From assembly GCF_902859895.1 (NCBI RefSeq), contig NZ_CADIKM010000032.1, positions 1 through 56,094 of the forward strand: a stretch of 56,094 nucleotides of DNA, read 5' to 3'. The DNA is from Pararobbsia alpina (lineage in GTDB: Bacteria > Pseudomonadota > Gammaproteobacteria > Burkholderiales > Burkholderiaceae). Positions 44,743-53,613 of the stretch are shown one piece after another. The translations under genes and the position numbers were made by a program. The notes beneath the pieces are model-generated. The model searched no databases. It was not told the origin of the DNA and worked only from the letters and a program-made list of their open reading frames with translations. Every line of letters begins with the position of its first letter. The stretch's first letter is position 1.

Positions 44743-45467
44743 GCGCGCTCCTTGATTTCGTCCGTGACGTGATGCCCGAAGTAGTGGGCCATGACTTCGT
44801 CCCGGGTCATTTCATCGGTGTGTCCGGAGGCAACGACAACGCCTTCCAGCATGCACAGAAGTCGCCCGGCGACGTCGAAGGTGCGCTGAAGATCCTGTTC
44901 GACAAGGATCAACGTCGTTCCCTCGGCAACGACCGTTGCGAGCGAGTCGTAGACGCCCTGCACAGCGGCTGGCGACAAGCCTAGCGACACCTCGTCAAGC
45001 AGCAGGACACGCGGGTTCGTGATGAGCGCTCGACCAATTGCAACGGCCTGTTGCTGCCCCCCCGACAGGGAGCCTGCAAGCGCCTTGAGCTTCGGTTTGA
45101 TCTGCGGAAATGCCTCGACGACGGAATCGAGATTCCAACGCCCCGTCCGGCGGGTTGAAAGCGCGACCTGAAGGTTTTCGGCCACCGTCATTGATGCAAA
45201 TAGCCGCCTTCCTTCCGGTACCAGCGCAATCCCCATTGCTGCGCGTCGATAGGCCGGCACGGATGTCACGTCGGTGCCATCGAACTCGATCATTCCTGCC
45301 GAGGCGGGATGAATCCCGGCCAGCGTGCGCAACAGCGTTGTCTTTCCCGCGCCGTTCGCGCCCACCAGCGCGAGGCGCTCTCCCTCCCGGAGGTCCAGAT
45401 CGACACCTCGGACGGCTTGGAGAAGCCCATGGCGAGCTTCGAGCCCCCTGACTTTCAATATGCTCAT
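44739..45467 (-). CDS. livF: ABC transporter ATP-binding protein LivF
   Basis: A 242-aa ATPase with Walker A GANGAGKTTLL, signature LSGGQQQAVAIGRAL, Walker B VLLLDEVSLGL and an H-loop in ILVEQD. The start ATG 45467 (MSILKVRGL) overlaps the livG stop by 4 nt; a longer upstream frame lies inside livG. Confidence 0.92.
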   Translation of the reverse strand: MSILKVRGLEARHGLLQAVRGVDLDLREGERLALVGANGAGKTTLLRTLAGIHPASAGMIEFDGTDVTSVPAYRRAAMGIALVPEGRRLFASMTVAENLQVALSTRRTGRWNLDSVVEAFPQIKPKLKALAGSLSGGQQQAVAIGRALITNPRVLLLDEVSLGLSPAAVQGVYDSLATVVAEGTTLILVEQDLQRTFDVAGRLLCMLEGVVVASGHTDEMTRDEVMAHYFGHHVTDEIKERA

Positions 45468-46195
45468 GCGGGATGTCCTCCCAAATACGCGCTCACCACA
45501 GCAGCGTCGGATAACACCGCATTCGGGGGACCGTCCGCGATGACGCGTCCGGCGTCCATGCAGACCAAACGCTCGACCACTTGAACCAGAAGGTGGACGA
45601 TGTGTTCGATCCACACAATCGTGATATTGCGTTGTCTAAGGGTACGGATCGTGCCAACGAGCTCGATGGCTTCGCCATCGGTCAAACCGCCTCCGATCTC
45701 ATCGAGCAGCAGTAGCTCGGGATTTGTCGCGAGTGCGCGCGTGAGCTCGAGACGCTTGCGATCAAGCAGCCCCAACGCTTCCGCCCGCCGGTTGGCGACG
45801 GACATCATGCCGCAGAGCTCGATGGCGTCGATACTGCGGTCGTAGGCCTCTTCCCGGCGAAAACCCCCGCCTTGCTGGGCGGCAGTCAGCACGTTCTCGA
45901 AGACTGTCAAACCACCGAAGGGGCGCGGCACCTGATGACTTCTTGCAATGCCCAAGCGGCAGCGACGCGCCGCATCAAGCATCGAAATATCCTGGCCGCG
46001 CAGACTGATGGTTCCGGCAGACACGTTGACTGAACCCGACAGCGCGGCAAGCAAAGTCGTCTTGCCCGCCCCATTGGGCCCCACGATGCCAACTGCCTCG
46101 CCAGAACGGACCGTAAAGTCCACTCCGGCGAGCACCGTATTCGCACCGAACCGTTTGACGACCCCCTGGGCCGCTAAAAGTGTTTGCTCTGACAT
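45464..46195 (-). CDS. livG: ABC transporter ATP-binding protein LivG
   Basis: A 243-aa ATPase with Walker A GPNGAGKTTLLAAL, Walker B LLLLDEIGGGL and the typical HQVPRPFGGLTVFENVL. The signature motif reads LGLLDRKRLELTRAL in place of LSGGQ, so one of the two composite ATP sites may be weak, as in other asymmetric transporters. ATG 46195 (MSEQTLL) chosen; GTG 46213 is possible. Confidence 0.88.
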   Translation of the reverse strand: MSEQTLLAAQGVVKRFGANTVLAGVDFTVRSGEAVGIVGPNGAGKTTLLAALSGSVNVSAGTISLRGQDISMLDAARRCRLGIARSHQVPRPFGGLTVFENVLTAAQQGGGFRREEAYDRSIDAIELCGMMSVANRRAEALGLLDRKRLELTRALATNPELLLLDEIGGGLTDGEAIELVGTIRTLRQRNITIVWIEHIVHLLVQVVERLVCMDAGRVIADGPPNAVLSDAAVVSAYLGGHPA

Positions 46196-46218
46196 GGCAC
46201 TCGAAGACTCCACGGTTC

Positions 46219-47529
46219 TTACGCGTACGGAATGGGCTTGTGCGACACAGGCACCGAGGGATCGCTCGAGTTTTCAGTAATGATGTACTCGTACTTGAAC
46301 TTCGAACCCGCAGGGGCCTTGACCCACTGCGCACCGATCATCGCGGTCGGCGACACATTGGGCACCGGGCCTTTGGTGAAGTCGATCTGACCCATCATCG
46401 TCAATGTCCGCAGCGATCCGAGCGCCTTCGCTACAGCGGCCTTATTGCTCGGATCCGCGCTGGCTGTCAGTGCGGCAAACCCGGCATCGAGCAATGACAA
46501 CGTCGCCCCCAACTGCTGATTCCACTGCTTTCCCGTTCCCTTTTCATAACCGTCTGCGAGCTGCACACCCGTCACCCCGGTCAGGGTCGACTTGTACGGG
46601 AAGTTCTTGTGCCAATAGGCCGCCACCGAGATGTTGTAGCCCAGTGGACCCAGCACCTCGATCGTCGACGCAAACAAGCCCGTCTTGGCGACCTGTACGA
46701 TCTTCATCTTGCGAGCCAGCCCCTGTTGGGCAGCTTGACGCCAGAAGGTGGCGAAATCAGGGGGGATCGGGAACGACATCAGCATCTCGCAGTTTGCCTC
46801 TTTGAATTTTGCGATCTGCGCCGAAAAATCCGTTGTCCCTGTTTCGTACGGACCACCGTCGATGACCGTGTAGCCGGCCTTGCGCAACTCATGCAGCATC
46901 GCTGCACGGATTGCGTTGCCGTCCGCATCATTGGGTAGCAGGGTCGCCAGCTTCTTGTTGTTCGGGACCGCCGCCCATTGCGAGAGGTAGGACTTCACGA
47001 AGTTCGATACGCCGAACGAGAACAGGTATGTCCACTTGAACGGCGACGGCTCACCCGGCTTTGCGCCGCGCCCGAAGTACCACGCCTCCCAGGGCATCAC
47101 GGTGGCCAGGCAAGGTACGCCCGCTGCTTCGCAAGCGTCCGAGACGGGATTCACGACTTCCGGCGTGGAGGTCGTGAGCATCAAATCGATCTTGTCCGTG
47201 TTGATCAGCGCCTTGGCCAACTGGGTGGCGCGGGCCGGATCCGATTGCGTGTCGCGGTCGAGAATTTCGACGGCATACTTTTTCCCGCCTACAACCAGGC
47301 CTCCCGCCAGTGACTTCCTTGCGAGATCAAGCACGTAGCCGTCGCCTTCACCGAAGCTCCCGAGGGGGCCGGTACGCGGACTCACGAACCCGATCTTGAG
47401 GGTTCCTGCTGCCTGGGCTTTTGCCAGCTTCGGCATCATCAGTGCCAAGCCCGTTGCGCCTGCAGCACCGAGTACGCTCCGCCGTGACGCGCTGCGCGGG
47501 GAGTGTGTGTTGTCTTTGGAAGCAGCCAT
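46219..47529 (-). CDS. ABC transporter periplasmic substrate-binding protein (LivK-like)
   Basis: A 436-aa type-1 periplasmic-binding protein with a Tat-like signal (SRRSVLGAAGATGLALMM). The mature part begins TLKIGFVSPRTGPLGSFGEGDG and keeps the family hinge pattern (DRDTQSDPARATQLAKALI). A binding pocket for an aromatic or amino-acid-like ligand cannot be decided by eye; context with an alcohol and an aldehyde dehydrogenase suggests an aromatic compound. It stands 115 nt after the aldehyde dehydrogenase gene. Confidence 0.88.
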   Translation of the reverse strand: MAASKDNTHSPRSASRRSVLGAAGATGLALMMPKLAKAQAAGTLKIGFVSPRTGPLGSFGEGDGYVLDLARKSLAGGLVVGGKKYAVEILDRDTQSDPARATQLAKALINTDKIDLMLTTSTPEVVNPVSDACEAAGVPCLATVMPWEAWYFGRGAKPGEPSPFKWTYLFSFGVSNFVKSYLSQWAAVPNNKKLATLLPNDADGNAIRAAMLHELRKAGYTVIDGGPYETGTTDFSAQIAKFKEANCEMLMSFPIPPDFATFWRQAAQQGLARKMKIVQVAKTGLFASTIEVLGPLGYNISVAAYWHKNFPYKSTLTGVTGVQLADGYEKGTGKQWNQQLGATLSLLDAGFAALTASADPSNKAAVAKALGSLRTLTMMGQIDFTKGPVPNVSPTAMIGAQWVKAPAGSKFKYEYIITENSSDPSVPVSHKPIPYA

Positions 47530-47643
47530 GCTCGTCTCCTATATATATTTTAGGTTTGTCCACTAGCGCAGACGCGTGGCGACCGATGCGAGGGATCGCA
47601 AACAGTCGCCTGGTCAATCAATCAAATCCGTGTTCCGCTGACC

Positions 47644-49095
47644 TTAAAAGGGATAGTGCCGATCTACCGTTTGAAGCGTGATCCAGCGCAATTCGCTAAA
47701 CGCCTCGATTCCCGCTCGTCCGCCAAAACGTCCCCAGCCGCTTCCTTTCACCCCGCCGAATGGCATTTGCGCTTCGTCGTGAACCGTCGGCCCATTGATA
47801 TGGCAAATGCCGGATTCGATGCCCTTCGCCACACGCCATCCTCTTGCTGTGTCACGTGTAAAGACCGCGGCCGAAAGGCCGTATGCGTTGTCATTCGCGC
47901 ATGCAACGGCCTCCTGCTCGTCTTCGACGCGGACAATCGCCTTGACCGGGCCGAACGTTTCCTCGGAAAAGATGCGCATCGCGGGCGTCACGTGATCGAT
48001 CAATGTCGCGGGCATCAGCGTGCTATCTGCCTTGCCGCCACAGACGAGCTGTGCGCCTTTGGCAAGAGCGTCGTCGATCAGCTCGTTACACCGCCGGACC
48101 GTCGACATGTCCACCACCGAGCCGAGCACTGTGGGTCCATTTCGCGGATCACCGATGGGTAAGGCCTGCGCTTTGGCCGCGAGCCTTGTGACGAACTCGT
48201 CGGCAATACGCCGATCAACGATGATCCGCTCGGTCGACATACAGATCTGTCCTGAGTTGGCGAATGCGCCGAATGCAGCGCCGTTCACGGCAGCATCGAG
48301 ATCCGCATCGTCGAGTACCAGCAGGGGTGCCTTACCGCCGAGTTCAAGCACCGACGCCTTGAGATATTTGGCGCAGGTCGTCGCAATGATTCGACCCACG
48401 TGCGTGGAACCCGTGAAGTTCACACGCTTGACCGCGGGGTGCGCAATCATCGCTTCGACAACCGCCGCGGCATCCTGCGGCGCGTTGGTCACGAAATTGA
48501 CGACCCCCTTGGGCAATCCCGCGTCCTGAAGTGCCTGAATGATGAGCCCGTGAGTCGCAGGGCACAGCTCGCTACCTTTAAGGACCACGGTGTTTCCGCA
48601 AGCGAGCGGTACCGCGATTGCGCGTACGCCGAGAATGACCGGCGCGTTCCAGGGCGCCATGCCGAGCACCACGCCAGCGGGCTGCCGAACCGCCATCGCC
48701 AGGTTTCCGGCGACGTCCGAGGGAATGATTTCCCCATTGATTTGCGTCGTCAGGGACGCCGCCTCGAGCAGCATTTCAGAAGCCAGGTGTACATTGAAGC
48801 CGGCCCACATGCCTGAGGCGCCAGTCTCGGCGGCCATCGCGGCAGCGATGTCGGCACCGCGCGCCTCCAATGCGCGTGCCGCCTTCATCAGCAGTGCGCG
48901 GCGTTCGCCTGGCCCCTTGAGGGACCACTCTCGGAATGCTGCCGCAGCGGCATCGACAGCGGCAACCGCATCTTCCGCGGATGCGGCAGGCGCGACAGTC
49001 GCAGCAGTCCCATCGAGCGGATTGGCGCGCGTGAAGGTTGCGCCCGAACGTGCCTCTACAGGCTCGCCATTGATTAGCATCGAAATTTTTTTCAT
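47644..49095 (-). CDS. NAD(P)-dependent aldehyde dehydrogenase (vanillin/salicylaldehyde-type)
   Basis: A 483-aa ALDH. Seen: PWNAPVILGVRAIAVPLACGNTVVLKGSE (cofactor site), FTGSTHVGR, VLELGGKAPLLVLDDADL (catalytic Glu), GQICMSTERI (catalytic Cys) and EETFGPVKAIVRV. It resembles aromatic ALDHs such as vanillin and salicylaldehyde dehydrogenases. It would oxidise the aldehyde made by the neighbouring alcohol dehydrogenase to a carboxylic acid. ATG 49095 (MKKISM) preferred to TTG 49107. Confidence 0.88.
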   Translation of the reverse strand: MKKISMLINGEPVEARSGATFTRANPLDGTAATVAPAASAEDAVAAVDAAAAAFREWSLKGPGERRALLMKAARALEARGADIAAAMAAETGASGMWAGFNVHLASEMLLEAASLTTQINGEIIPSDVAGNLAMAVRQPAGVVLGMAPWNAPVILGVRAIAVPLACGNTVVLKGSELCPATHGLIIQALQDAGLPKGVVNFVTNAPQDAAAVVEAMIAHPAVKRVNFTGSTHVGRIIATTCAKYLKASVLELGGKAPLLVLDDADLDAAVNGAAFGAFANSGQICMSTERIIVDRRIADEFVTRLAAKAQALPIGDPRNGPTVLGSVVDMSTVRRCNELIDDALAKGAQLVCGGKADSTLMPATLIDHVTPAMRIFSEETFGPVKAIVRVEDEQEAVACANDNAYGLSAAVFTRDTARGWRVAKGIESGICHINGPTVHDEAQMPFGGVKGSGWGRFGGRAGIEAFSELRWITLQTVDRHYPF

Positions 49096-49138
49096 GTATT
49101 TTTCCAAACGGTCGGACGAGCCGACTTCCTCTGTTTTG

Positions 49139-49171
49139 GCCTTTCTCGATCGCGTTTTCTTCGAGAAAGGC
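49139..49171. repeat. 11-bp perfect inverted repeat between SDR and ALDH genes
   Basis: GCCTTTCTCGA (49139-49149) and TCGAGAAAGGC (49161-49171) form a perfect stem with an 11-nt loop in the 140-bp gap. No T run follows on either strand, so it is not a standard terminator; it could be an mRNA processing/stability element setting unequal expression, or an operator. Confidence 0.55.
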
Positions 49172-49235
49172 TCCTCGGATGGGGTAGCGCCAAGCCACTT
49201 GGGCGCGTTGAGATTAAACCAGACTGAGCAGTGGA

Positions 49236-50009
49236 CTAGTAGTCATGCATCCGGCATAGCACGTCGGAGTACATTCCACCGTCGGCCGGCACATTGGTGC
49301 CTCTGATCCACAAAGCCTCGTCCGAGAGCAGAAAGGCCACTACGGGTGCAATGTCGGCGGGTGTGCCCGCGCGGTCCATGGTTCGCATGTCTTCTTCGGC
49401 TCGCTGGCCGAGTGTCTCGATGAAGTCCTTGAGAATCGGCGTATCGACGGGTCCGGGACTGACCGCGTTCATCCGTATCCCGCGCGAGCGCCAAGTCCAA
49501 CGGTTTTGCATCGTCCAGACAATCAGCGCCTCTTTCGAAAAGAAGTAGCTGCGGGCCCCTTCGATTTTGTGGGCAGCGCAAAAGTCGGGGACGTCATCGA
49601 AACTGAGTGTCTCGCTGGCACGGATGGCTTCTTTCGTGTCTGCCCAGCCAAGCCCGGCGAGAGACGCCAGATTGACGATAGACGCGCCATCGGCCAGTTT
49701 CGGCACAAGCTGTCGTGTGAGGTATTTCAGGCCGATGAGATTGACCTTGATCACCTCTGTCGCGGGCCGAGTAGGCGGCAAGCCCGCGATGTTGGCGAGG
49801 CCATTTACACCGGGCGGCAGATGCGCGACCAACCGGTCAATGGAGTCCTGACTGGCGAGGTCGGCCTGGACGAACTGACCCACGGGATTGGCGGGGGGCA
49901 CGATATCCACCGAGATGACACTCGCACCTTTCGACGCGACGAACGCCGCCGTTGCAGCGCCGATCCCGGATGAGGCGCCCGTTACGATGATGGTCTTGCC
50001 ATTGAGCAT
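49236..50009 (-). CDS. Short-chain dehydrogenase, coniferyl-alcohol dehydrogenase-like
   Basis: A 257-aa SDR: NAD site TGASSGIGAATA (about residues 10-21), NIAG, catalytic Ser region SIVNLASLAG, and Tyr-x3-Lys in SYFFSKEAL. The insertion after the substrate loop and the C-terminal WIRGTNVPADGGMYSD match coniferyl-alcohol dehydrogenase (CalA)-type enzymes that oxidise aromatic alcohols. First gene after the sigma-54 promoter, with a short leader of about 40 nt. Confidence 0.82.
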   Translation of the reverse strand: MLNGKTIIVTGASSGIGAATAAFVASKGASVISVDIVPPANPVGQFVQADLASQDSIDRLVAHLPPGVNGLANIAGLPPTRPATEVIKVNLIGLKYLTRQLVPKLADGASIVNLASLAGLGWADTKEAIRASETLSFDDVPDFCAAHKIEGARSYFFSKEALIVWTMQNRWTWRSRGIRMNAVSPGPVDTPILKDFIETLGQRAEEDMRTMDRAGTPADIAPVVAFLLSDEALWIRGTNVPADGGMYSDVLCRMHDY

Positions 50010-50059
50010 GTGAGACGGTCTCCGTTTTTGAAATGAAACGCGATGTGGCCGTACTCAAC

Positions 50060-50074
50060 GCAAGGCTAGTGCCA
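50060..50074 (-). promoter_or_regulatory. Sigma-54 (-24/-12) promoter
   Basis: Read on the minus strand the sequence is TGGCAC-TAGCC-TTGC, a perfect match to the consensus with GG and GC ten bases apart. It lies about 50 nt before the SDR start and points at the SDR-ALDH-liv operon. The divergent gene encodes the matching activator type. Confidence 0.85.
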
Positions 50075-50170
50075 ACCACGAGGCACCGCTTCATCCACAA
50101 TTAAAACATGCACTTACGCGACGAGCGTCGGTACATTCCCGAAGTTCAAATGTTTTGTTTTAATCTAGAA

Positions 50171-50192
50171 TTGATCATCAATTTCTGATCAA
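50171..50192. promoter_or_regulatory. Putative enhancer dyad for XylR/DmpR-type activator
   Basis: TTGATCA (50171-50177) and TGATCAA (50186-50192) form a 7-bp inverted repeat with 8-bp spacing. XylR/DmpR upstream activating sequences have a similar TTGAnCA...TGnTCAA form. It is about 100 bp upstream of the -24 element and 30 bp before the activator's GTG, so it may also mediate autoregulation. Confidence 0.6.
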
Positions 50193-50222
50193 GCCGGTGG
50201 TCTATCTCATGGTTTCCCCTTC

Positions 50223-52013
50223 GTGAAGAAAACGCCGTCACGTTTGTCGCTGGCTGAATTGCAGCAACAGGCGGCCTTGAGCCGCACCAGCGCCGACATC
50301 GACGAAGGTGCCGCGCCGACGCTCCGGGATCTGACCGAGTCCCTGGTGTTCTCGCCAGGCGATGGCCGAATCTGGCTCAACGATCAACGTATGGTGTTAT
50401 GGCGTTCTTCAACGTATGGCGCCCTTCGACGCGAGCTGATCTCGAGCATGGGTCAGGAGCAAGCTCGATCCCTGCTGACCCGTGTCGGCTATGCCGCGGG
50501 CGCGCGCGATGCCGAACTCGTCCTTCGCGTGTGGCCAGACAGCGACTATGCGAATGCATTTCATGCTGGTCCTCGGATGCACCAGCTCGAGGGCATTGTT
50601 CGACCCGAAACCATCACCTTCGAATTCGATATCGCGCGCGGTGATTTCTTCGCCGACTATTGGTGGCATGACTCAAGCGAAGACGACGAAAACATTGCGG
50701 CGTTTGGCATCGGTGCGGAACCTGCCTGCTGGATGCAGGTGGGCTATGCGAGCGGGTATGCCAGTGCGTTCATGGGAAAGATGATCATCTACCGCGAAGT
50801 GGCTTGCCGCTCGAGTGGAGCCGACGTCTGCCGAATCGTGGGTCGCCCCGCTGATCAATGGGACAACCCGGAACAAGACCTGCACTACTTCGCGCCGGAG
50901 GCGTCTGCGATGCGGGTACGCCGCAGCCTCGTGCCCGTGGTCTCGGAAGTGACGAAGTCGCGTAAGCAGGCGAATTCGGAAGATGGCCGATACGACGCGG
51001 CGGCATCCAAACTCGTGGGGATCTCTTCGAGCTTCAGCGCCGCGCGTCATCTCAGCGAAAGAGTTGCGCCGACACAGGCCACCGTGTTGTTTACAGGCCC
51101 TTCCGGGGCCGGCAAGGAGTTGTTCGCCCAGACCCTCCACGCCATCAGTCCGCGAGCCGGCGCTCCTTTCATCGCGATCAACTGCGCCGCCATCCCTGAC
51201 ACGCTCATCGAGTCCGAGCTGTTTGGTGTTGAAAGAGGTGCCTTTACGGGCGCCCTGGCCTCCCGTCCCGGACGGTTTGAGCGGGCGCACGGGGGCACGC
51301 TGTTTCTGGACGAAATTGCATCACTGAGCTTTGTCGCGCAAGGCAAGCTGCTGCGTGCGCTTCAGGAACGCCGAATCGAACGCATGGGAGGAACCCGGGA
51401 GATCGAGGTCGACGTACGTGTCGTTGCGGCAACCAATGTGGATCTGCGCGATGAGGTGGCGGCAGGACGGTTCCGGGAAGACCTGTTCTTCCGGCTCAAC
51501 GTGTTTCCGATCGTCCTTCCGCCGCTCAAGGAGCGCCGTGACGACATTCCGCTGCTAATGGAAGTGTTTCTGCGCCGCTACTCCGAGCAACACAAGCGTT
51601 TGGTGCCCGGGTTCACATCTCGCGCCGTGCAGGCGCTGTTGCAATATGACTTCCCCGGAAATATCCGAGAGTTGCAAAACCTTGTCGAGCGGGGCGTGAT
51701 CATGGTTGCTCACGGCGAACCGATTGACGTCAACCATATGTTCCGCGGTGAAGAGCCGCATCATGCGAACACGCTTTCCCTCAACGAGGGGGGGCGCCTG
51801 GTCGAGACGGCGTCCGCGCCTGAGGTTCCGGCGCGTAAGGCAGGAACTCCCCTGCCCGGCTCGAATTCCCAGGCAACTGTGTCCGCAAAGGAAGTCGCGA
51901 CTTATCGGAATGCGCTCACGTCGAACCGCTACAACGTAGCCGCAGCCGCACGCCAGCTGGGATTGACGCGAGCTCAGTTAGCCTACCGTTTGAAGAGACA
52001 CGGCCTCCTTTAA
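50223..52013 (+). CDS. Sigma-54-dependent activator, XylR/DmpR type
   Basis: A 596-aa regulator: XylR_N effector domain (about residues 30-140), V4R domain (about 150-215, GYASGYASAFMGKMIIYREVACRSSGADVCRIVG), AAA+ sigma-54 interaction domain (Walker A GPSGAGKELFA near 290; GAFTGA near 339; FLDEIASL; FREDLFFRLNVFPI), and a C-terminal Fis-type helix-turn-helix (NVAAAARQLGLTRAQLAYRLKRHGL). Members respond directly to aromatic ligands. GTG 50223 is used; an overlapping ATG at 50210 opens only a five-codon frame (ATG...TGA). Confidence 0.92.
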   Translation: MKKTPSRLSLAELQQQAALSRTSADIDEGAAPTLRDLTESLVFSPGDGRIWLNDQRMVLWRSSTYGALRRELISSMGQEQARSLLTRVGYAAGARDAELVLRVWPDSDYANAFHAGPRMHQLEGIVRPETITFEFDIARGDFFADYWWHDSSEDDENIAAFGIGAEPACWMQVGYASGYASAFMGKMIIYREVACRSSGADVCRIVGRPADQWDNPEQDLHYFAPEASAMRVRRSLVPVVSEVTKSRKQANSEDGRYDAAASKLVGISSSFSAARHLSERVAPTQATVLFTGPSGAGKELFAQTLHAISPRAGAPFIAINCAAIPDTLIESELFGVERGAFTGALASRPGRFERAHGGTLFLDEIASLSFVAQGKLLRALQERRIERMGGTREIEVDVRVVAATNVDLRDEVAAGRFREDLFFRLNVFPIVLPPLKERRDDIPLLMEVFLRRYSEQHKRLVPGFTSRAVQALLQYDFPGNIRELQNLVERGVIMVAHGEPIDVNHMFRGEEPHHANTLSLNEGGRLVETASAPEVPARKAGTPLPGSNSQATVSAKEVATYRNALTSNRYNVAAAARQLGLTRAQLAYRLKRHGLL

Positions 52014-52303
52014 CGGCGCGTGCGGTGAAGCTGCTCGCGTGCGCGCCGACCTCGCCTGAAGGTATCAATCTGCGCGGGACCTTCGACTTCCTGAACTTTC
52101 GACTTCCGGTCGCAGCCCGATTGCGCTCACCACGCATCGATGGTGTGCGCTGATATGCCGCACCCATCGTCCTCATGCCTGGGCATTCAGACGATTCCGA
52201 ATAGTTTTGAGTTTGTGTTGAGCGTCGCGAATTAGTGCCTTCTGACAGTATTCGAGATCGGCTTTCGATATCGTCTGCGGCATCGCTACGTTGTGCAAAA
52301 AAA
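52014..52303. other. Intergenic region before adhesin relic
   Basis: These 290 bp hold no recognised gene. The stretch just before 52304 ends in an A run (GCAAAAAAAATG), and no clear Shine-Dalgarno is seen. Confidence 0.35.
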
Positions 52304-53126
52304 ATGAATGATCGTCGTTATCGCCTGGTGTTCAACCGGCGGCGGGGCATGCGGGTGGCCGTGGAAGAAACAGCGCGCGGCGCCGGCAAGGCCGGCCAGG
52401 ACGAGACGGCTGCAATGGGTTCTGTCTCGGGTTCTGCAGTGAGTTCTGTCTCGGGCTTTGTAAGGGGTTTTGCAAGGGGTTCTGCATCGGACTCTGCCTC
52501 GCGCTCTGCAGCGGACGCCGCCGCGCGCGGTGCGGCGGTCATGTCAGGGTTCGCACGGTCTCATACTGCACGTGCCGCTCATACAGCTCGTGCCGCGATG
52601 CTGCTGCTCGGCGCGGTGCCGGCGGTATGGGTGTTGCTGCAGCAGGAGGTGCGCCGACACTTATTGGAATGGCAGCCGGCAGCAGCATCGGCGCAGCGGC
52701 GAACACCGGAGCGCAGTATGTATTCAACGACGGGAAAATCAGTCTAGCCGATACTGCGATAGCCGGAGCGACAGGAGCTCTGACGTTTGGCACGGGCCTC
52801 CTACCCGGCTTGCTGATGAATACGGGAGGTGCATTGGCCGGCTCGGGTATCAAGGGCGACAATCCGAATGTGAGCATGCAGGAGCGGCTGTAGGTGCCGC
52901 GGTCGGCTACAAGTCAGGCGGCTCGCTCGAGGGGGCGCTGACCGCAAAACTGAATCCGTGGTACCGACCGGAGTGGCTTGACTTGGGCTTGGGTATCTCC
53001 AAATACGTTACGCCTAATGTATTATCTTCGCTTGGTGGAACAATGTTTGGCGCTATTGGTTCAGAAGGAACAAGCGGCGCGGTCAGCGCAATCTTTAATG
53101 CTCCCTCCAAGGATCCCAAAAAATGA
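52304..53126 (+). pseudogene. Collapsed CdiA/FHA-type adhesin-toxin: ESPR fused to C-terminal pre-toxin region
   Basis: The frame from ATG 52304 begins MNDRRYRLVFNRRRGMRVAVEE, the extended signal peptide region of type V (two-partner) secreted adhesins, then a Ser/Ala-rich run and a hydrophobic ARAAMLLLGAVPAVWVLL. Near 52600-52630 the coding sense shifts frame to GMAAGSSIGAAANTGAQYVFNDGKISLADTAIAGATGAL, typical of the region before the toxin in CdiA-like proteins, and near 52885 it shifts again to GAAVGAAVGYKSGGSLEGAL...LNPWYRPEWLDLGLGISKYV, ending at TGA 53124-53126. The thousands of codons of filamentous repeats are missing. It cannot make a working adhesin. Confidence 0.7.
52418..52512 (+). 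repeat. Degenerate Ser-rich codon repeat
   Basis: Short imperfect repeats around GGTTCTG/GGNTTTG encode GSVSGSAVSSVSGFVRGF and onwards. They look like slippage-type expansion in the dead adhesin leader. Confidence 0.5.
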
Positions 53127-53371
53127 TTCGAGTAAAGCGCGAGGTAATTGCGATTGGATCCTTATTTCTGTTCTTTTTGGGGCTAGTGCTTGCAGCAGGG
53201 GTCTTCTTCGAACTTCTGTTTTGGCCTTTTCTTTCATGGCAATTAGGTGCTACTGGCTACGAACTTCCAACAATTGATCGCTTGTACAAGTGGGGAAAGT
53301 TTATTTTGATTATTTCTCCCGTTTGCTCGGTGATTATGTGGATTTACAAAAAGAAGGCGTCTTGTCGTTAA
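53123..53371 (+). CDS. Small two-helix membrane protein, possible immunity protein
   Basis: An 82-aa protein with two hydrophobic segments: SLFLFFLGLVLAAGVFFELLFWPF and, after a short loop, FILIISPVCSVIMWIY. It begins in an ATGA overlap with the end of the preceding toxin-like frame and is AT-richer than its surroundings. In CDI loci the immunity gene follows the toxin end this way, and membrane immunity proteins often guard against pore-forming toxins. No sequence family recognised. Confidence 0.6.
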   Translation: MIRVKREVIAIGSLFLFFLGLVLAAGVFFELLFWPFLSWQLGATGYELPTIDRLYKWGKFILIISPVCSVIMWIYKKKASCR

Positions 53372-53373
53372 AT

Positions 53374-53613
53374 TGGGTAATTCTTGGTCTGCCTACTGAA
53401 CAGGCGACTCGAGGTTCGCAGCTTGGCTTCGATGTGTATGCGATGAAGCCTTTCGCGGAAAGCTTACCTAAGGTCTTTACCAGTGAGGTCGCACCGGTCC
53501 AACAAGGCGGATACTCGGCTACGGGCGGGGCACAGCAAGTCCTCGTTCCACATCGCAACCAGTGGACTGACCCGAATGCTAACAAGATTGGCGAAATTAA
53601 AGGGATCCGATGA
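53374..53613 (+). pseudogene. Orphan polymorphic-toxin C-terminal fragment
   Basis: The frame reads LPTEQATRGSQLGFDVYAMKPFAESLPKVFTSEV, then GGYSATGGAQQVLVPHRNQWTDPNANKIGEIKG to the stop at 53613. No start with a ribosome site is seen and it overlaps the preceding gene's frame, so it looks like a displaced toxin C-terminus. The fold is not assigned. Confidence 0.5.

Noticed and set aside
49139-49171. Hairpin as rho-independent terminator
   Set aside because: No U-rich tract follows the stem in either direction.
52418-52512. Short repeats as a CRISPR-like array
   Set aside because: The units are under 10 nt, irregular, without spacers, and fit Ser-rich codon slippage.
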